This document shows, piece after piece, positions 32,688 through 41,869 of a stretch of DNA of 64,000 bases. The notes beneath the pieces are model-generated. The model saw nothing but the letters and a program-made list of their open reading frames with translations, did not search any database and was not told the DNA's origin. A program made the translations under genes and the position numbers. Source of the DNA: an uncultured Alistipes sp. Its GTDB lineage: Bacteria; Bacteroidota; Bacteroidia; Bacteroidales; Rikenellaceae. The stretch covers positions 2,827,806 to 2,891,805 of the forward strand of contig NZ_OZ007039.1 in NCBI RefSeq assembly GCF_963931675.1, read 5' to 3'. The stretch's first letter is position 1. Each line of letters opens with the position of its first letter.

Positions 32688-35600
32688 GACGAAAAATCAG
32701 ACTATACATCGGCGATGCAGAGGCCGATCTCTCGACCGATTCACTGGTTCAGATGAACTACAAGGCCGACGACCTGAATAACCCGGCCATCGTCAAGAAC
32801 AGCTATTCCCAGCAGGTGACGCTGCCGTCGACGCGCAACAACGATGCTATCTTCGGCATGATGTTCCGGGCCGACCGGAGAACTACGGCCGGAAGCGGCG
32901 GCACCGGCCCGGCTTTCAGCCCGCTGGTACGCACCCCGTTCTCGATATACGACGAGGCCGGAGAACTGCTTGAATCCGGCTACGTGAAGCTCGACAGCGT
33001 GACCGACAAGAACGGCAGTGTGTCGTATGGCGTGACGCTCTACGGTGGTCTCGGGTCGTTCTTCTACACGCTCTCGTATGACGACGAAGGCAATGAACTC
33101 ACGTTGGCTGACCTCCCGCTGTTGAGCGACGACCCGGATGACAAGATCGAGTTCACGATCAACAAGGAGACCGTGGCCGAGGCGTGGGCGTCGCTTCGGG
33201 CCGGAATTGCCGGACCGTGGCAGGTCGTGAATTTCGCACCGGCTTACAACGGACTGCCGAAGGGCGACTTCAGCGCCGATGTGGGTGTCGGCAACCCCGC
33301 AAATGTAGGCGGCGAAACGTCCTACCCGGATGGGAGCAACGTATATCGCCCGATCAACAACAACGCCCTTTATGAACTTGGCGAGGAGTTCACGGAGTGG
33401 CAGACGAAGGATCTGCGGAGCTACCTGCAGCGGCCTGTGTTCTCGGTGAAGGGCATGATTGCGGCCATAGGGAGATATGCCGCATCGAAGGGTTTCACAC
33501 TGAAACTCGACGATACGTTCTTCAATTATGCGAACGAGGCGTATGAGAAGGCGTGGGTAACGCTTCCGTTGCTGACAACATACGAGCGGGAAGGGATGGA
33601 AGATGATTTTACTGTTTCGGGTAGCGCCGATTCGGAACAAACCGGAATCGGCGAATACGAGGATGGTATTGTAATGAATTTAAATCCTAACAATACGAAT
33701 ACGGATGCTCTGGTAACTGTAACGGTAAAACCCGATATTTTTCTTTCAACAAATCCCGATGGCAATCCGTTACCCAGTTACCTCAATAAAGGGAAAGGCC
33801 CAACTTCTCAAGGGACTCTTGGCATCATGATATTTGAGCAACTGATTCTTTATGGTGCAAATAACGATATTGTGTCAGCCAGTCCTATACAAGTATACAC
33901 TTCGTATGATCTTGATGAATTTGAATCCGCCGCAGATTGGGCAGACAAAGCAAATCTCCCGGGGGCAGATTATGGCTATGGCGCTAATTTGGTAGTGTGC
34001 GGGACCCTGGATCATACTACTACGCTTGCGGGTACAAGTCATGCTATCGGATCGAATTATCTTCAAGAGTTGACTGCTTCGGGGGTCGGAGTTGTGAAAG
34101 CATCTGTTAGGATATGGGTGCGAACGGTGAGCTATGTTGTTGCTGGCGGTGTTACCACTTGGACGCTTAGCGATGATGAACCAATCAAGATTCCATGGTA
34201 CTCGCCTGAATATTTCGATGTTAATTCTTACGATTCGACGGTAAGTGATGGCACTCTGCATTATAAGATCGACGTCCAACTCCGCAGCGACTCGAAGATC
34301 ACGCAGTCGATTATGTTGTCCGACACGATGACCCCGGCGGAATTCCTGCTGTCGTACTCCAAGACATTCGGGCTGTCGTACGCCTACGACAAGGGATCGA
34401 AGACCGTGTCGCTGCTGACCCGCAATTCGCTCTACACCGACGATGTCGTGGACATAGAGGATCGCATAGATCGGTCGAAGGAGATCAAGACCACGCCGCT
34501 GGTTTCCGAATCGAAGTGGCTCTCCTTCGCTTCGGGCGAAGCCGAAGGTGACTTCGTCGAGTTCTACCGCAATAAGTACGGCAGGGAGTATGGCGATCAG
34601 AAGGTGAATACGGGCTACGACTTCAATGCCGACACCAACGACGTACTCGAAAGCGTGGAGTTCACCGGAGGCGCCGAAGTGCTGGAAAAATCTATCTACT
34701 ACAACAACATCACCAGCGGACCAACCGGACCTTCGGGTCTTAATGGACGAACGCGCATCTGCTCGACGTTCCTCAATGGGGCGGCGTCCTACAAACTCTA
34801 TTTGAACGGGTCGGACAAGGACGACAGCGTGGACCTCGAAGGCATCACGCCGGATGCTACGGCCACGATCACTCCGTTCAACGTTCCGCTTCCGGCCTAC
34901 GACATCATCCCGAAACTGCAATGCCACACGGACGACGGAAGCGCCACCGATGGGAAAGGCATCCTGCTCTTCTTGCGTGGCAGCATCGCGGATGACGAGG
35001 CGGCGGCAACGGCCTACGCCCGATTCATCATCACCGACGATTCGAGTGCGATGTACGATCTCAACGGCGGCCCCTGCTGGGAACTGTCGGAAGGAATCGT
35101 CGCCAGCGATATGCCGATATTCGGGCGTCACTGGATGAGCGGCAACGAGATCGAGCAGATGATGGATTTCGGCATCCCGGCCGAGATCGACATCCCCAAT
35201 CTGTCGGTAAACTCCGAAGCCTCGATCTACACCCGTTACTGGAAGAACTATATCGAGGATATGTACAACGTCGATACCCGGATATGCTCGGCATACGTCG
35301 ACTTTCGCGGCATCCAGGTGAGCGACGAGATGCTACGCAAATTCTTCTTTTTCGACGGGTCCGTCTGGCGGCTGAACGGCATATCGAACTACTCGCTGAC
35401 GACTGTCGGAACGGTGCAATGCGAGTTTGTGAAGGTGATGGATATGAAGGCCTACACCGAAGGGCAGATTATGCCCTATGAGATGATTATCCAGTTGACG
35501 ACCGATGGAAATGATCTATATGTGAAGACATCGATGCCTCTTAAAGAAGGCGAGCGAATATCTATCCTTACGCGAGGGGCTGCACGTAGCGGGAGAATGG

Positions 35601-35968
35601 ATATTACTCTTGGGAAAAGAGTTTACAAACGATCATCCCGCAGATGGCATATCAGCAACTCCCAATTCATCGTGTCTGATAATGGTAGAATATCCGTACC
35701 GGCGGAAGGCGAAGCCAATAACTATCGTTGGCGTATAGATGATGACGTAAAAACAGGAATTCAATATCTGCACATCAGAAAGGCCAATTGGTCGACCGGG
35801 TTTGGTTATAAGATCACCGGTGATACAGATCGCGCCGTTACGTTCGCAGTTGCAGTGGTATCCGGAAAGAATTCATACGCGAAGGAGGTTTCGAACCGAT
35901 GCTACTTCGAATCAAGGGCCCACATCCGAAATGGAGAGCTCACCCAGGAGTTCGTAGTGACGAAATAG
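32684..35968 (+). CDS. Large baseplate/tail tip protein (1094 residues)
   Basis: Starts MRRKIRLYIGDAEADLSTDS; the ATG overlaps the preceding stop. A recurrent LDSVTDKNGSVSYGVTLYGG strand pattern and a repeated long-beta organisation suggest a tail tip or baseplate wedge. A DTMTPAEFLLSYSKTFGLSY segment near the middle resembles baseplate proteins of Bacteroidales phages. Two AT-rich patches (about 33640-34260 and 35490-35950) with weaker codon bias interrupt the otherwise host-like GC, as expected for recombined receptor-contact modules. No enzymatic domain seen. Confidence 0.68.
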   Translation: MRRKIRLYIGDAEADLSTDSLVQMNYKADDLNNPAIVKNSYSQQVTLPSTRNNDAIFGMMFRADRRTTAGSGGTGPAFSPLVRTPFSIYDEAGELLESGYVKLDSVTDKNGSVSYGVTLYGGLGSFFYTLSYDDEGNELTLADLPLLSDDPDDKIEFTINKETVAEAWASLRAGIAGPWQVVNFAPAYNGLPKGDFSADVGVGNPANVGGETSYPDGSNVYRPINNNALYELGEEFTEWQTKDLRSYLQRPVFSVKGMIAAIGRYAASKGFTLKLDDTFFNYANEAYEKAWVTLPLLTTYEREGMEDDFTVSGSADSEQTGIGEYEDGIVMNLNPNNTNTDALVTVTVKPDIFLSTNPDGNPLPSYLNKGKGPTSQGTLGIMIFEQLILYGANNDIVSASPIQVYTSYDLDEFESAADWADKANLPGADYGYGANLVVCGTLDHTTTLAGTSHAIGSNYLQELTASGVGVVKASVRIWVRTVSYVVAGGVTTWTLSDDEPIKIPWYSPEYFDVNSYDSTVSDGTLHYKIDVQLRSDSKITQSIMLSDTMTPAEFLLSYSKTFGLSYAYDKGSKTVSLLTRNSLYTDDVVDIEDRIDRSKEIKTTPLVSESKWLSFASGEAEGDFVEFYRNKYGREYGDQKVNTGYDFNADTNDVLESVEFTGGAEVLEKSIYYNNITSGPTGPSGLNGRTRICSTFLNGAASYKLYLNGSDKDDSVDLEGITPDATATITPFNVPLPAYDIIPKLQCHTDDGSATDGKGILLFLRGSIADDEAAATAYARFIITDDSSAMYDLNGGPCWELSEGIVASDMPIFGRHWMSGNEIEQMMDFGIPAEIDIPNLSVNSEASIYTRYWKNYIEDMYNVDTRICSAYVDFRGIQVSDEMLRKFFFFDGSVWRLNGISNYSLTTVGTVQCEFVKVMDMKAYTEGQIMPYEMIIQLTTDGNDLYVKTSMPLKEGERISILTRGAARSGRMDITLGKRVYKRSSRRWHISNSQFIVSDNGRISVPAEGEANNYRWRIDDDVKTGIQYLHIRKANWSTGFGYKITGDTDRAVTFAVAVVSGKNSYAKEVSNRCYFESRAHIRNGELTQEFVVTK

Positions 35969-35970
35969 AA

Positions 35971-35995
35971 CCCCGCTCGCCGAAGCAAAGCGGGG
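35971..35995 (+). terminator. Hairpin after the baseplate gene
   Basis: CCCCGCT (35971-35977) pairs with AGCGGGG (35989-35995). There is no U-run, so it may only attenuate or process the late transcript. Confidence 0.5.
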
Positions 35996-36065
35996 CAATC
36001 CAACGTGGAAGATAACTCCAACGCAATAGCAAAGATAGGCGTTTTTTGTAAAAAACCAAAAAATA

Positions 36066-38270
36066 ATGGCAGAAGAGATCAAACGAGTGATCGAGGTGGA
36101 TGCGACATCCAGCTCGAAAACCATCCGGGAACTCCGCGAGGAGATCGAGAAGCTGAAAAAGACCCTCTCCGAGTTGACGGCAGGGACCAAGGAGTTTGCC
36201 GAGGCGCAGGCCCGAATGTCGCAGGCGCAGGAGGAGGTCAACCAGGCGATGGAGATCAGCGCCAAAAACGAGGATGCGCAGGTCAAGAGTATGCAGGAGC
36301 TGCGGGCGATCATCGACGAGAACACGGGGTCGTTCGGCTTCCTCGTGGCCCGGATGCAGGAGTTGAAGGCAGGCATCGACGCCACCAATGCCCGGATCAA
36401 GCAAATCACCAAGGATTACGATGAGGGCCGGATGGCCGTCGACGACTACAACCAGGAGCTGCAGGAGAACCTGGAAGAGTTGCAGAAACTCCGCACGGAG
36501 CAGGGCGATGTCCGCTCCTCGCTGAACGCCTCGACAAAGGCCCTGCTTGCGGCCAAGGGATCCTACACCGAGATGTCGCAGACGCTGGGCCAGCTCCGCA
36601 ATGCCTACCGGCAGTTGAGCAAGGAGCAGCGGGAGGGCGCCGTCGGCACCGAAATGCTGGGGCAGATCAAACTGCTCGATGCGGAGTTGAAAGAGGTCGA
36701 CGCATCGATGGGTAACTTCCAGCGGTCGGTGGGAAGTTATGAAGAGGCTCTTCGAGCAGTATTGCCAGAAGAGGCATCTCAAATTGTTACTCTTGGCAAA
36801 ATGGTAGATAAAAGCGGAGGGGTTTCAGCCGCTTTTAATATCATGACATCGGCAGTAGGAAGAATGACAAAGGCGGCCATCGCCTTCATAGCTACGCCAC
36901 TGGGTATGGTGTTGACGGCTCTTGCTGCCGCCGCAGGAGTCGCCTTTGCGCTGTTCAATGCCCGTAACAAGGAGATCGAGAAGCAGGCCGATGAAAGCGC
37001 CAAGGCATTGGAGAGACAGAAGGAGCAGATGGACCGGCTGTCGGCAGATATTGACTACACGATCCGCCTCCTCCGGGTGCAAGGTAAGGAAACCGAGGCC
37101 AATGCGATGCAGATGCAGAAGTATGAGGATGCCGTCACCGCATCGAAAAACGCTCTCGAATCCTTCCAGGCGGAATATGAGCAGATGTCAAAGCGTGAAA
37201 AGCGGGCGAATGAGGAGAATTTGAAAACGCTCCAGGAACGGTATAATGCCGCCAGGGATGCTCTCGAAGGCTACCAACAAGATCTCGATGTCGCTTATGC
37301 CGCAGAGGTCACCGCCGAGCGGAAGAAAAACGCCGAACTTGCGGAGGAGCAGCGCAAGGCCGCCGCAGAGAAGCAGCGCATCGCCGAAGAGACGAACGCT
37401 GCCATCCGTGAGGCCAACGCCGCATTCCGGGATGAAACGGCCTTGATGCAGGCCGAGCAGGGCGCGGGAACGCAGAGCGGAGATCTCGCCCTGGCGCAGG
37501 AACAGTTCCGGCAGGAGTTGGCCGCCTTTGAGGCGATGGTCGACGAGAAGCAGATCGCCGAAGAACTGGCGATGGAAAGGCGGAAGGTAATGCTCGAACA
37601 ATTCGGGCAGGAGATCGCCGAGATTCAGGCCAAGTATCTGAAGCAGGAGAACGACCAACTTATCAAAGCGCTCGACGAGGAGATGGCTGCCGAGTTCGAG
37701 GTAGACAAGAAAAGGATAAATCAGGAACTTGCCAATAATAAAAAAAGAGAGCAGAACGCAGAGGATTTACTCAAGCACAGGAGGATGATCACCCAGCAGA
37801 CAGGAGCACTTCTGCAGGCGGGGGCGCAGCTGGCTGGAGAGAGCACGGCGGTAGGTAAAGCGATGGCAGTTGCAGCGGCAACCATATCGACTTATCAGAC
37901 CGCACAAGCTGCCTACCAGGCGGCATTTATGCCGGTGCCCACATTCGCCAGCCCAGCATTGGGCGTCATCAACATGGCGGCGGCCATTGCCACGGGGTTG
38001 GCAAACATCAAGAGTATCCTTTCTGTCGATTCGTCCGGTGGTACCGGTTACGGGTCGTCCAGCTCCTCCGGGGCTGCGGTCAGCACTCCGACGATCGTCA
38101 CACCTCCGGCCGTGGTGCAGGAGGTCGCAACGGTGCGCTCGCTCACCGGAGCCAGCGAGGAGGAACGGCTCAATCAGATGGCCAGCGACCAGCGTGTCTA
38201 CCTGGTCTATGCGGACGTCGAGCAGGCCGGGAGGCGGGTGCAGGTCCAGCAGTCGGAGACGAGTTTCTAA
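36066..38270 (+). CDS. Tape measure protein
   Basis: A 734-residue protein that sets tail length. Two long coiled coils (about 20-230 and 300-600, Glu/Gln/Lys/Ala-rich) flank hydrophobic helices at about 270-305 (AFIATPLGMVLTALAAAAGV) and 600-650 (ALLQAGAQLAGESTAVGKAM; IINMAAAIATGLANIKSI-like), the layout of small tape measure proteins. It precedes a strong terminator. With a tail tube present, the tail is probably long and flexible, with length set by this protein. Confidence 0.86.
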   Translation: MAEEIKRVIEVDATSSSKTIRELREEIEKLKKTLSELTAGTKEFAEAQARMSQAQEEVNQAMEISAKNEDAQVKSMQELRAIIDENTGSFGFLVARMQELKAGIDATNARIKQITKDYDEGRMAVDDYNQELQENLEELQKLRTEQGDVRSSLNASTKALLAAKGSYTEMSQTLGQLRNAYRQLSKEQREGAVGTEMLGQIKLLDAELKEVDASMGNFQRSVGSYEEALRAVLPEEASQIVTLGKMVDKSGGVSAAFNIMTSAVGRMTKAAIAFIATPLGMVLTALAAAAGVAFALFNARNKEIEKQADESAKALERQKEQMDRLSADIDYTIRLLRVQGKETEANAMQMQKYEDAVTASKNALESFQAEYEQMSKREKRANEENLKTLQERYNAARDALEGYQQDLDVAYAAEVTAERKKNAELAEEQRKAAAEKQRIAEETNAAIREANAAFRDETALMQAEQGAGTQSGDLALAQEQFRQELAAFEAMVDEKQIAEELAMERRKVMLEQFGQEIAEIQAKYLKQENDQLIKALDEEMAAEFEVDKKRINQELANNKKREQNAEDLLKHRRMITQQTGALLQAGAQLAGESTAVGKAMAVAAATISTYQTAQAAYQAAFMPVPTFASPALGVINMAAAIATGLANIKSILSVDSSGGTGYGSSSSSGAAVSTPTIVTPPAVVQEVATVRSLTGASEEERLNQMASDQRVYLVYADVEQAGRRVQVQQSETSF

Positions 38271-38288
38271 CAGCCCGGATGACGGGTT

Positions 38289-38317
38289 AAGGTCGCAGGA
38301 AACTGCGGCCTTTTTTT
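38289..38317 (+). terminator. Terminator after the tape measure gene
   Basis: AAGGTCGCAG, GAAA tetraloop, CTGCGGCCTT followed by a T-run. It splits the late region into a tail unit and a head unit. Confidence 0.9.
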
Positions 38318-38362
38318 GTGCCCTGTTGGACAGAAAACGGGCAATGAATATTTCCCGGTAGA

Positions 38363-39475
38363 ATGGCAACTTTGAATCGAAATATACCCTTCTACTGGGC
38401 AGAATTGAGCGACAACGAGGACGGCATGGTGTGCGTATCTCTTGTCGACGATCCGGCCGTTGATCGCAACTTCATGGCATTCTCGGCCGAGAAGAAGATC
38501 CCCGTGTGCGCTATCTCCGACGAGGAGAAGCGACTCGTGCGCGGTGTTCTCATGCGTGCCGACTTCCCGATCTATCGCGTAGCCCCCACCGGTGAGGAGT
38601 TCTACATCATCTTCTCGGCTCCTACGATTCGCCGCATGACCGAGCGGTTTCTCGAACAGGGGAACCAGGGCAACGTCAACACAATGCACATCCCCGGATC
38701 CGACGTCGAGGGGGTCAACCTCGTGCAGCTCTTCATCAAGGACAAATCGGCCGGCATCGACCCTGCGGACTTCGAGGACGTGGAGGACGGCAGCCTCTTC
38801 GGCGAGTACCATGTGACCAATGATGCCGTGTGGTCGGACATCAAGGCCGGGAAGTTCAAAGGCTTCTCCATTGAGGGGATCTTCTCTGTGTCCAAGGATT
38901 CACATCAGTTCAACAAACAACAAATAAACGAAATGGCAAGACTCGAAAAACTCAAAACTCGGCTGGCGAAGCTCCTGGCCGAGTTCGGCGTCGTATCCAC
39001 CGACAAAGGCGCGCTCTACTGGGACGGCGACGAGGACCTGAAGGCCGGAGACATGGTGCACAAGGAGTCCGAAAGCGGCGAGCGCAGCGCGGCTCCCGAT
39101 GGCCAGTACACCACGGAGGACGGCAAGACCATCGTCGTCGTGGACGGCAGGGTGTCGGAGATCGTCGACCCGAAGGCAGAGGTTGACGGGGCAGGCGAGA
39201 CTGATCCCGCAGGCAGCACCGAACCGACGCCCCCGGAAGACGACCCTTCGCCCCGTGACGCCGAAATGCAGGAGATCCGCAAGGATCTCTCCGACATCCG
39301 CGACATGCTCGAAAAGCTCATGGGCGCGATCGAATCCACCAAATCCGACTTGAAGGCCATGAAGCAGGCCCCGGCCGCTTCGTCGGCACACGAGGAGTTC
39401 AAGAACCTCACCCCCGGCAAGACCGGAGATTCGCGGCTCGATCACCTGGCCGCAGTCGTAGGCGCAAAAAAGTAA
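38363..39475 (+). CDS. XkdF-like prohead protease fused to a scaffold domain
   Basis: A 370-residue protein. The N-terminal half (to about 185) has the XkdF/Peptidase_S78_2 pattern: GVLMRADFPIYRVAPTGEEF, NTMHIPGSDVEGVNLVQLFI, DAVWSDIKAGKFKGFSIEG. The C-terminal half is an acidic, Pro/Glu-rich linker and a coiled coil (EIRKDLSDIRDMLEKLMGAI) typical of scaffolds. Cleavage would release a scaffold during prohead maturation. It is followed 17 bases later by the major capsid gene, as expected. An internal start for the scaffold alone is listed separately. Confidence 0.83.
   Translation: MATLNRNIPFYWAELSDNEDGMVCVSLVDDPAVDRNFMAFSAEKKIPVCAISDEEKRLVRGVLMRADFPIYRVAPTGEEFYIIFSAPTIRRMTERFLEQGNQGNVNTMHIPGSDVEGVNLVQLFIKDKSAGIDPADFEDVEDGSLFGEYHVTNDAVWSDIKAGKFKGFSIEGIFSVSKDSHQFNKQQINEMARLEKLKTRLAKLLAEFGVVSTDKGALYWDGDEDLKAGDMVHKESESGERSAAPDGQYTTEDGKTIVVVDGRVSEIVDPKAEVDGAGETDPAGSTEPTPPEDDPSPRDAEMQEIRKDLSDIRDMLEKLMGAIESTKSDLKAMKQAPAASSAHEEFKNLTPGKTGDSRLDHLAAVVGAKK
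38933..39475 (+). CDS. Candidate internally initiated scaffold protein
   Basis: The in-frame ATG at 38933 (Met191 of the protease) is preceded by an AT-rich stretch, caacaaacaacaaataaac, that resembles the intergenic leaders of this phage, and begins MARLEKLKTRLAKLLAEFGV, a clean helical start. The nested product, 180 residues, would be scaffold without protease, as in lambda C/Nu3. Predicted from start context only. Confidence 0.45.
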   Translation: MARLEKLKTRLAKLLAEFGVVSTDKGALYWDGDEDLKAGDMVHKESESGERSAAPDGQYTTEDGKTIVVVDGRVSEIVDPKAEVDGAGETDPAGSTEPTPPEDDPSPRDAEMQEIRKDLSDIRDMLEKLMGAIESTKSDLKAMKQAPAASSAHEEFKNLTPGKTGDSRLDHLAAVVGAKK

Positions 39476-39492
39476 CCAAAAACGCAGACAAT

Positions 39493-40587
39493 ATGGCAAC
39501 GAACAACATCATTGCAACGTCGCTCCCCGAGTACGTGGAGCAGAACAAACTGCCGCTGATCAACATGGTTGTATTCGGCGGCCGCACCATCGGTATGATG
39601 ACCAAGCAGACAGGTATCAAGACCAAGGCAGCCATCAACTACCTGGATACCGACCCGGTATTCCAGGAGGGACAGGGCTGCGGATTCACGGCACAGGGTA
39701 CCGCAACGCTTACCCAGCGCGAGATCGAGACGGGTCTCATCAAGGTGAACATGGACTTCTGTCCCGATACGCTGTTGGGCAAGTGGGCCGAGTACCTCGT
39801 GCGCATCGGAGCCAACAGCGAGGAGCTGCCCTTCGAACAGTATCTCATCGAGAACATCATCAGCCACATCAACGCAAAGATGGAGAAGGCCGTATGGCAG
39901 GGCGACACTTCGTCCGGAGATAACGACCTGAAGCACTTCGACGGGTTGATCAAGATCGCCACCAACGAATCGGACGTCATCGACGTGAGCGTGGCTTCAG
40001 GAGCATCAGCCTATGATGCCATCAAGCAGGTGTACATGGCTATTCCCGAGGAACTCCTCGACAAGCAGGTGTACATCTTCGTTGCTCCGGCGATCTTCCG
40101 CGCCTTCACGCAGGAGATGGTAGCCAAGAACTACTATCACTATGCCGGCCCGCAGAACGAGAACCCGCAGGAGTTTATCTTCCCCGGCACGAACGTCCGC
40201 GTAACCTCTGCGGCCGGACTGACCGGAACCCGCTACCTCTTCGCGTCGACACTCGACAACCTCTTCTACGGCTGCGACGTGGAAGGCGATAAGGAGGAGG
40301 TGAAACTCTGGTTCTCGGACGACGACGACGTCTTCAAGCTCAAGGTGCGGTGGAATGCCGGTACGCAGGTCGCATTTCCCGACCGGGTTGTACTCGGCAC
40401 CATGGCAGCCGATCCCGTGGAGCCGACGGCGCTGAAGGTTGCAGTCGAAGGTACCGTGACTACCGAGGCGGCCGAGGCAGCTGAGGCGGCTGAGGCGGCC
40501 GTGACTACCGAGGCGGCCGAGGCAGCTGAGGCGGCTGAGGCGGCCGTGACTACCGAGGTGGCCAAAACGGCCGATGTCGGAGCGTAA
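39493..40587 (+). CDS. Major capsid protein
   Basis: A 364-residue protein starting MATNNIIATSLPEYVEQNKL. It has an N-terminal arm, an E-loop-like FQEGQGCGFTAQGTATLTQR and P/A-domain segments (FDGLIKIATNESDVIDV; QVYIFVAPAIFRAFTQEMVA; LTGTRYLFASTLDNLFYG). This fits HK97-fold capsid proteins of Bacteroidales phages; it follows the protease/scaffold. The final 45 residues are Ala/Glu/Thr repeats (EAAEAAEAAVTT) encoded by a 45-bp tandem repeat and probably protrude from the shell. Confidence 0.83.
   Translation: MATNNIIATSLPEYVEQNKLPLINMVVFGGRTIGMMTKQTGIKTKAAINYLDTDPVFQEGQGCGFTAQGTATLTQREIETGLIKVNMDFCPDTLLGKWAEYLVRIGANSEELPFEQYLIENIISHINAKMEKAVWQGDTSSGDNDLKHFDGLIKIATNESDVIDVSVASGASAYDAIKQVYMAIPEELLDKQVYIFVAPAIFRAFTQEMVAKNYYHYAGPQNENPQEFIFPGTNVRVTSAAGLTGTRYLFASTLDNLFYGCDVEGDKEEVKLWFSDDDDVFKLKVRWNAGTQVAFPDRVVLGTMAADPVEPTALKVAVEGTVTTEAAEAAEAAEAAVTTEAAEAAEAAEAAVTTEVAKTADVGA
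40456..40563 (+). repeat. 45-bp tandem repeat in the capsid gene
   Basis: Two full identical copies (40456-40500 and 40501-40545) and a partial third (40546-40563). Each starts GTGACTACCGAGGCGGCC and encodes VTTEAAEAAEAAEAA. The length is a multiple of three, so gain or loss of copies keeps frame. Confidence 0.9.
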
Positions 40588-40618
40588 TCCACACAAAACA
40601 GGATTTATTAACCGAGCG

Positions 40619-40639
40619 GGGCGGGTATAACGCCCGCCC
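40619..40639 (+). terminator. Hairpin between capsid and tail tube genes
   Basis: GGGCGGG (40619-40625) pairs with CCCGCCC (40633-40639), extended by ACAGG/CCTGT outside. No U-run; it probably adjusts expression between the capsid and tail tube genes. Confidence 0.5.
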
Positions 40640-40659
40640 TGTTCATAAAGCACAAATAC

Positions 40660-41193
40660 ATGGCTTGTTCTCAAACTTATAACGGGATTCCTTATGATTG
40701 CAGCTCCTCGATGGGCGGCATCCGGGAAGTATACATTGCCAACCATGACGATGTTACGGAAAAGACCGTATCTGAAGACATGATCACGGCGATCACCATG
40801 GCGGAAGGCGGCGAACCGAGTGCGACGAAGAAATTCAAGACCTACAGTTTCCGTAAAGGCACCGCGTCGATGACTTCGACGCTCAATGTCGACGCTGCAA
40901 ATGGCGTGAACTACGTCTCCACGGACCTCGTTCTGCAGTTCGGGAAGATGGAAACGGCGAAACGGGTAGAGATCGCCAACCTCGCCATCGGTGAAGTAGA
41001 CGTCATCGTTAAGGATGCCAATGGGAAATATTGGTATCTGGGATACGACGAGCCTGTGACAGCCAGTGCCGGAGAGGGCTCAACGGGTACCGCGGCGACG
41101 GACGCGAATCGTTACCAGATCACCTTGCAGGACCAGTCGCAGACTTTCCCATACGAGGTCGACCCCGAGATCATCGAAGGCCTCATTGACTGA
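40660..41193 (+). CDS. Major tail tube protein
   Basis: A 177-residue beta-rich protein, MACSQTYNGIPYDCSSSMGG onwards, ending DQSQTFPYEVDPEIIEGLID. The size, the beta content (STLNVDAANGVNYVSTDLVL) and lack of a transmembrane part fit a tail tube subunit; the terminator behind suggests it is made at high level. Distinguishing it from a decoration protein would need a structure comparison. Confidence 0.65.
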   Translation: MACSQTYNGIPYDCSSSMGGIREVYIANHDDVTEKTVSEDMITAITMAEGGEPSATKKFKTYSFRKGTASMTSTLNVDAANGVNYVSTDLVLQFGKMETAKRVEIANLAIGEVDVIVKDANGKYWYLGYDEPVTASAGEGSTGTAATDANRYQITLQDQSQTFPYEVDPEIIEGLID

Positions 41194-41202
41194 CATTCGG
41201 AA

Positions 41203-41222
41203 CGCACCCCTTCGGGGGTGCG
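41203..41222 (+). terminator. Terminator after the tail tube gene
   Basis: CGCACCCC-TTC-GGGGGTGCG, a very stable hairpin followed by a weak T-rich stretch. Confidence 0.7.
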
Positions 41223-41243
41223 ATTCCTTAAAACACCGTAATC

Positions 41244-41546
41244 ATGAAACTGACGCAGAATGAACTGGAAATCGTCGGCCGTTGGGAGAAGAACCTCCGT
41301 ACCGCGATCCGGGCGAAATATCTCCGCCATGTGGGGCGGGCGGCCATTGAGACCATGGTGCCCATCTACGAGCGGGCGACGGGGTATCGGATTCGAGTGA
41401 ACTGCAACTGCGGAGCCTGCGTTCTTGACTTCCTGCAGCGGATGGGCGCTGTCTACTTCGCGGATCTCGAAGAGATGGAGGCGGCCAAAAACACACAACC
41501 GGAAACCGAGGTGCCCAAACGCCGATCGAAAAAGAGAAAACAATGA
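41244..41546 (+). CDS. Late phage protein of unknown function (100 residues)
   Basis: MKLTQNELEIVGRWEKNLRT onwards; a helical protein with a C-x-C-x2-C cluster (NCNCGACVLDF) and a very basic end, KRRSKKRKQ. The Cys cluster might bind zinc. It overlaps the following gene by ATGA. Its place between tail tube and portal is normally occupied by packaging accessories; function not assigned. Confidence 0.6.
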   Translation: MKLTQNELEIVGRWEKNLRTAIRAKYLRHVGRAAIETMVPIYERATGYRIRVNCNCGACVLDFLQRMGAVYFADLEEMEAAKNTQPETEVPKRRSKKRKQ

Positions 41547-41869
41547 TATACGCCAAGCAGACATCCGATGCCCAGACGCTATACATCCCGCGCAACGTGT
41601 TCATGACGCAGGCCGGGGTGTTCGTCCTCTCCGTGAAGAATACGGTGGGGCTCGATCGTATGGGTATCAAGCCGGACGGCGTTGTGCTCGGCCCGCTGTA
41701 CTACGAGGTGGCCGTGTCGTTCCCGGATGGCATGACTGAGGGCGAATACGAGTACGAACTCACGCAGGGAGGGTGTCTGATGGCTTCTGGCCTTATGATT
41801 GTGGGTAATTACGACGAGCCGAGGTCTGAATTTGCTCAATCAATTCAATACAAGCAGTATGGCAGATGA
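41543..41869 (+). CDS. Late phage protein of unknown function (108 residues)
   Basis: MIYAKQTSDAQTLYIPRNVF, beta-rich with a repeating EYEYELTQGGCLMASGLMIV pattern of hairpins. A decoration or neck-ring protein is conceivable. It overlaps the portal gene by 11 bases. Confidence 0.6.
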   Translation: MIYAKQTSDAQTLYIPRNVFMTQAGVFVLSVKNTVGLDRMGIKPDGVVLGPLYYEVAVSFPDGMTEGEYEYELTQGGCLMASGLMIVGNYDEPRSEFAQSIQYKQYGR

